Program-made: the position numbers and the translations under genes
The notes under the pieces: model-generated
Told to the model about the DNA's origin: nothing
Databases searched by the model: none
The model's input: only the letters and a program-made list of their open reading frames with translations
Assembly (NCBI GenBank): GCA_000961805.1
Contig: LADV01000242.1
Coordinates: 1-27,442, forward strand
Direction: 5' to 3'
Length of the DNA: 27,442 nt
Origin: Peptococcaceae bacterium BRH_c23
GTDB taxonomy: Bacteria > Bacillota_B > Desulfitobacteriia > Desulfitobacteriales > Desulfitobacteriaceae
Shown: positions 23,721-27,442 of the stretch, piece by piece
Position numbering within the stretch: position 1 is the stretch's first letter
Layout: every line of letters begins with the position of its first letter

Positions 23721-24866
23721 ATGACCATGGATTTAAAAACAGGTGACTATCAGATTTTTCGCAATTCATTCCGGAAATTTCTTGAGGCAGAAGTGGTTCC
23801 CTTTTATAACGCGTGGGAAGAGAACGGAATCATTCCCAAAGAGCTATGGCGTAAAGCTGGGCAGATGGGGTTTCTTTGCCCGTGGCTGGAAGAGAAGTAT
23901 GGTGGGCCCGAAGCAGGGCTGGAGTATTCAGTAATTATTGCTGAGGAAATGGTTCTGGCCGGAGTCGTAGGCACCCTGTTTCCTTTGCACAGCGATATAA
24001 TTGCTCCATATGTCTACAGTTTCGGAACAGAGGAGCAAAAACTGAAATGGTTGCCCAAATTTGCTAGCGGCGAAATAATATCAGCTATTGCCATGACAGA
24101 GCCCAACACAGGATCCGACCTTTCTGCCATTAAAACGACCGCTGTTCGAGAAGGAGACGAGTATGTCATAAACGGGTCCAAAACCTTCATTTCCAATGGA
24201 ATCAACGCCAATCTAGTTATTGTAGCCTACAAAACGGACTCAAAGGCTATCCCGCCTCACCGGGGCATTAGCCTTATCGTAGTAGAAGAAGGAGCGCCAG
24301 GATTCATCAAGGGCCGCAAATTGGACAAAATGGGTATGCGTAGCCAGGACACCGCTGAGTTATTCTTTGAGGATTGTCGGGTACCGTGTACCAACCTAGT
24401 CGGTGAAGAAGGTTTGGGTTTCAAATACTTAATGCTTAAACTGCAGCAAGAAAGACTGTTTAGTTCTATATGGGGCCAGGCCATGGCGGAAAAAATGCTT
24501 AAAGAGACGATTGATTATTGTAAAAGCAGAACCATCTTTGGCAGACCGATTTCCGATTTCCAACATAATTCCTTTAAGATTGCTGAAATGGCAACTGAGG
24601 TTGAATTAGGTCGCACTTTTATCGATTCTTTGGTGGTAGACCATATGGCAGGCAAAAATGTAGTGAAGAAGGTATCCATGGCAAAATATTGGATAAACGA
24701 GATGGCTAATAGGATAGCTTACGATTGTCTGCAGTTATATGGCGGATATGGTTATATGGAAGAATACCCGATTTGCCGCGATTATCGAGACGTCAGAATT
24801 TTTACCATTTTTGCTGGCACCAGCGAGGTCATGAAAAGCATCATCGCCAAGGAAATTGGCTTATGA
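23721..24866 (+). CDS. Acyl-CoA dehydrogenase
   Basis: A 381-residue flavoprotein closely similar to the one at 13626-14768 over its whole length. It has the AMTEPNTGSDLSAIKT signature, NGSKTFISNG and LYGGYGYMEEYPICRDYRD. As in the paralogue, the YEGT Glu is replaced by Ala (IFAGTSEV) and the putative base is Glu244 in LQQER. A GAGAGG site precedes ATG 23721; ATG 23727 is an alternative. It is the only clearly intact gene of the third acyl-CoA arm, downstream of the sigma-54 promoter at 21300. No terminator was found after it. Confidence 0.93.
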   Translation: MTMDLKTGDYQIFRNSFRKFLEAEVVPFYNAWEENGIIPKELWRKAGQMGFLCPWLEEKYGGPEAGLEYSVIIAEEMVLAGVVGTLFPLHSDIIAPYVYSFGTEEQKLKWLPKFASGEIISAIAMTEPNTGSDLSAIKTTAVREGDEYVINGSKTFISNGINANLVIVAYKTDSKAIPPHRGISLIVVEEGAPGFIKGRKLDKMGMRSQDTAELFFEDCRVPCTNLVGEEGLGFKYLMLKLQQERLFSSIWGQAMAEKMLKETIDYCKSRTIFGRPISDFQHNSFKIAEMATEVELGRTFIDSLVVDHMAGKNVVKKVSMAKYWINEMANRIAYDCLQLYGGYGYMEEYPICRDYRDVRIFTIFAGTSEVMKSIIAKEIGL

Positions 24867-25069
24867 TGAAGTGTGAGTAGTTTTGCCGCAATAAGCGGAG
24901 ACCAAGCAGGACACACACAACAAATAGCGGACGGAAGTATGAATTTGACGGAATTTTCAATGAGAATAATTGAAATTTCAAAAAGCTTCAGTAGTGTAAT
25001 TCCTGCAAACATGAGCGGGCATTTTAGTTGAATCTGGAACTACTGACTACCATACAGGCGGTGTTCGAG
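24867..25069. other. Spacer without recognisable gene
   Basis: About 200 bases after the dehydrogenase. A short + frame (MNLTEFSMRIIEISKSF) is open but unassigned. No terminator or promoter was recognised. Confidence 0.4.
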
Positions 25070-25321
25070 AAGAGCCGGCCGGAGGATTTTACTTCGTGCG
25101 GGTGCCCGGGAGGTTCCACGTCAACCTGATGGACCTCCCGTACTGGTCCCGCTTTTCTCCCGGCCGGGTGTCACCGGGCCGACCGATGGAAATCGGGCGC
25201 ACAATATCATCAACCCGATTCGCTGACGTTCTTCAACCGGCACCTGAAGGGCCGCGCGGCAGCGCTGTTCGATGATCGGCCGAACAATACCCAGAAGTGC
25301 TCTTCGAAACGCGCCGACCTA
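25070..25321 (+). pseudogene. GC-rich fragment of an alpha/beta hydrolase (PAF-acetylhydrolase-like)
   Basis: Four short segments in changing + frames line up as one protein end: GRFHVNLMDLPYWSRFSP, TGPTDGNRAHNIIN, SLTFFNRHLKGRAAALF and AEQYPEVLFETRRP. The order (His in a loop before DLP, then TGPxDG, then FF(D/N)RHLKG and a final YPEV) is that of the C-terminus of platelet-activating-factor-acetylhydrolase-like hydrolases. The block is visibly much richer in G and C than its surroundings, with CCGGCCGG-type words, which suggests transfer from a high-GC source. It has at least three frameshifts and no start. Confidence 0.6.
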
Positions 25322-25579
25322 TTAGCAAAGCAAAGTATCGAGTGTATTTGGGGTACGGCAATGATTCGTGAAAAAAACAGCCACAAGACAGTATATCCCA
25401 TTTTTGACGAACTATAACGCAAAAATGAAACTATTGTTTTGTGGCTGAAATGTTGGCGACTCCCCTTAGTGGTCCCAACTCTCTGTTGGCTCTTCAAAAA
25501 CAACACGTCTACTCTTAGTATTATTACTCCTAAACAGCAAAAGCTAAATACTGATTTTACTAATACGTAAAGAAGGCTT
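25322..25579. repeat. Spacer with two inverted repeats
   Basis: CAGCCACAA (25378-25386) is inverted at TTGTGGCTG (25439-25447), and AGCAAAAGC (25536-25544) is inverted at GCTTTTGCT (25576-25584, running into the next remnant). The first pair might bound a small element; the second resembles a terminator. No gene is seen. Confidence 0.45.
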
Positions 25580-25816
25580 TTGCTTTTGTTCAAAAAGTTA
25601 TTTAAACCTCGCAAGCTGCTAAATGTCAAACAATCCGATTCAAAGTCGTTATCTAAGGATAACATTTACTCAGATATTGAACAGACCATTACAGAAACTC
25701 AAAGAACATTCGGTAATAGTGCCGACCTAGTTGTTTACAAATTTCAAACCTTTGATAAGACATTTTGTGCATTACTCTATCTCTTGCTCTCCAGCAGCGC
25801 ACTATCCTTCCGGTAG
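25580..25816 (+). pseudogene. N-terminal fragment of a GerA-type spore germination protein
   Basis: A 78-codon frame starting at TTG. After a basic N-terminus (LFKKLFKPRKLL), the stretch LSKDNIYSDIEQTITETQRTFGNSADLVVYKF followed by TFCALLY resembles the start of GerAA/GerKA germinant-receptor subunits (family pattern: long helix, then LGNSSDLVIREF and a hydrophobic strand). The match ends at LLYLLLSSS, where the family has YIDGL, and the frame stops shortly after. The soluble domain and membrane part (over 400 residues) are missing. It supports a spore-forming host. Confidence 0.55.
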
Positions 25817-25939
25817 ATAAGAACCAACTATATCCTAACCATAAATTAGTACCCACATTATTCCAGACTATTTTTACGAGTTTAATGACTGCACCAAATT
25901 TGACAACTCCACAACAAAATGAATAGTTGGAGGTTTTTC

Positions 25940-26758
25940 ATGAAGATCGAACACGTAATATCAGTTGCATCTCATTTGCAAGAATGGTACGACCAAGATA
26001 TTTCAGTCTTTGTTGCCAATCAAGAAAATGTGTTGGCAGCTTACAATAATCCTAGACTTGATCTTAGAGTACAAACAGGCGATCCAACTGAGAAGTATAA
26101 GAATACTATTTCATATGAAGTATTACAATCTGGGGAGAGAACACTTGCCCATGTTCCCAAAGGAAAGTCCCAGTTTTCCATCTCCTACGTTGTTATTAGC
26201 AGCCCAATTCAAGATGACGGCAAATTGGTTGGAGTAATTACCATCGCAATATCTGCTGAAAAATACAATGCTCTGTTGGAAATTGGAGAAGAAATTCTAT
26301 CATCAGTCGAAGAAATTTATGCTTCTGCTGAAAACCTTTCAGCCCAAAGCCAAGAACTATTTGCAACCGCTAAAACGATGGATGATGAAACCTTACATGT
26401 TAAAAGTGATATTATCCATGTTTCTGACATAACAACAGCCATAAAAAAAATATCACAGCAAAGCAATATCTTAGGTATCAATGCTGCTATTGAATCTGCT
26501 CGTGCGGGAGAAAGTGGTAGAGGGTTTAGAGTTGTCGCTGAAGAAATTAGGAAACTTGCAGAACACACAAAAAACTCTGCAATAACGATTGAACAAGATG
26601 TACTTGAAGTACAATCCTCTGTTAATCGTTTAGTTGAGTCTGTCAGTCAACTGGCCGTCGTTAGCGAATCCCAAGCTCAAGGAGTAACTGAGCTCACCCA
26701 GGCATTAAATCAAATATCGCGTATGGCTGAAAGGCTCGTCAAATTGGGCAATGTGTAA
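25940..26758 (+). CDS. Small soluble methyl-accepting chemotaxis protein
   Basis: I choose ATG 25940 (MKIEHVISV), 9 bases after TTGGAGG, giving 272 residues; a start at 25919 would lie before this site. There are no membrane segments. Residues 1-110 form a sensor-like domain ([20 protein letters not shown], then [19 protein letters not shown], resembling a PAS/GAF-type strand pattern). Residues 115-272 are a coiled-coil signalling domain with the highly conserved hairpin tip [25 protein letters not shown] (173-196) that contacts CheA and CheW. It is shorter than typical receptors. It would sense a cytoplasmic cue and feed the chemotaxis kinase. Apparently intact, and the only gene in the last 2.5 kb that is. 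Confidence 0.88.
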   Translation: MKIEHVISVASHLQEWYDQDISVFVANQENVLAAYNNPRLDLRVQTGDPTEKYKNTISYEVLQSGERTLAHVPKGKSQFSISYVVISSPIQDDGKLVGVITIAISAEKYNALLEIGEEILSSVEEIYASAENLSAQSQELFATAKTMDDETLHVKSDIIHVSDITTAIKKISQQSNILGINAAIESARAGESGRGFRVVAEEIRKLAEHTKNSAITIEQDVLEVQSSVNRLVESVSQLAVVSESQAQGVTELTQALNQISRMAERLVKLGNV

Positions 26759-27040
26759 CCATTTGGCAGAAGAACAGATGGATAAATCAACATACTTGGG
26801 TATGTAATAATTTTGTGTAAATGGAAATTTTACTTCTAAGATTTTTTTGGCAAAACTATAGGTAGCTCTTGCCAACTTGTAGAGGATAAGGTAATGCTGA
26901 AGAGCAACCTGAGCGCTCAGTTGGTTTCTGCTGAAGGAAATGGGGAGCATTGCAAAATGTTCCTTTTCCTAGTTTCATTTCCTTACAGGTAGAACCAAAG
27001 CGTTAAACTTCGGGTGCGTTGGGGGCAGAGCCCCCAAGCT
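26759..27040. other. Spacer with a GC hairpin
   Basis: No convincing gene. A perfect hairpin TTGGGGGC/GCCCCCAA at 27019-27037 with a 3-base loop is present but lacks a T-run. A minus-strand open frame (26705-26950) overlaps the chemoreceptor 3' end and is not assignable. Confidence 0.4.
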
Positions 27041-27442
27041 TAAAGCACACTGAATCTGCCTTCAATTTGAATTGCAAATTGGGGTTCTCGGTCTCTTATT
27101 TTGGATAATTATGAATATTCGTTTAGTACTTTATCTTCTAAAGTGGGTATGCCGATTGGTCTCAGCTCTCCTTTTCCTTCCCTCTATAGGATCCTCTCGA
27201 GTGAGTTTTCCTACTTCATTGGTACTATGACGACACTACGACTACTGTTATCGCATCCCACCGCACTTCGTTTCCTTCGCTTGGCAGTACCATCCTTATT
27301 CTCATTGTTCGCTCTTCCCATAGCTGAGAACATGCCTTAGAAAGCCTGGAGTTGTTATCCCGTAATCCCCACCGGACACTTAAGATGGACGTAACAGTTT
27401 CTCCCAGGTTCCTGGGGAACCTCTTGTACATTTGCTCTGCTC
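27041..27442 (-). other. Possible group II intron segment (RNA/leader part), cut by window edge
   Basis: Read on the minus strand, the block carries a 7-bp hairpin (AGGTTCC/GGAACCT, 27406-27422) and frames such as RMVLPSEGNEVRW and KLTREDPIEG-like text that remind me of the region ahead of reverse-transcriptase genes in Firmicute group II introns. No reverse transcriptase motif and no domain V hairpin lie within the window, so this remains a suggestion. If right, the element is either truncated or its remainder lies to the right. Confidence 0.25.

Noticed and set aside
26705..26950. 81-codon minus-strand frame after the chemoreceptor gene
   Set aside because: Overlaps the chemoreceptor 3' end, lacks a clear ribosome binding site and resembles no family I know.

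Overview
The window looks like a chromosomal segment of an anaerobic, spore-forming, low-to-mid-GC Firmicute. A Desulfosporosinus/Desulfitobacterium-type member of the Peptococcaceae fits best. This is inferred from the combination of several sigma-54 promoters and sigma-54 activators, YeiH-type putative sulfate exporters, acyl-CoA/CoA-transferase metabolism, a GerA-type germination fragment and strong AGGAGG ribosome binding sites. No rRNA, tRNA or CRISPR array was seen.

Left part (1-6320): the tail of a sigma-54 activator overlaps a YeiH-family transporter gene, followed by a 122-aa unknown. A palindromic activator site and a near-consensus sigma-54 promoter then lead into a second, unusual YeiH-family gene whose product carries a long Ala/Lys-rich extracytoplasmic insert. 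After it come a 95-aa membrane protein, a terminator, a 208-aa unknown, a 35-codon scrap of a third YeiH gene and a Phd/VapC-type toxin-antitoxin pair.

Middle (6321-12200): about 1.6 kb of gene-free decayed DNA with IS21-like end repeats, then the 3' stub of another sigma-54 activator. Next is a sigma-54 promoter followed by an sdh operon collapsed by deletion (sdhC 5' end joined to sdhB 3' end, sdhA gone), an intact malic enzyme gene, and a frameshifted IS transposase whose 3' end is repeated in diverged direct copies.

Right part (12200-24870): an acyl-CoA catabolism island around a CBS-PAS-PAS-AAA-Fis sigma-54 activator. It has three arms, each with its own sigma-54 promoter. The first is acyl-CoA dehydrogenase plus CoA-transferase (minus strand). 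The second is a type-2 3-hydroxyacyl-CoA dehydrogenase plus thiolase (plus strand). The third is a beheaded thiolase, a frameshifted acyl-CoA ligase, a truncated MaoC-like protein and an intact acyl-CoA dehydrogenase. Together they supply most beta-oxidation-type steps (activation, dehydrogenation, hydroxyacyl oxidation, thiolysis), but several parts of the third arm are broken. Remnants of a molybdate-type ABC permease and an IS256 transposase lie between the first two arms.

Far right (24870-27442): scraps of a GC-rich alpha/beta hydrolase and a GerA-type germination protein, then an intact small soluble chemoreceptor gene. A final block on the minus strand may be part of a group II intron. 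About ten broken genes in 27 kb, next to clean regulatory sites, suggest a region under active erosion.
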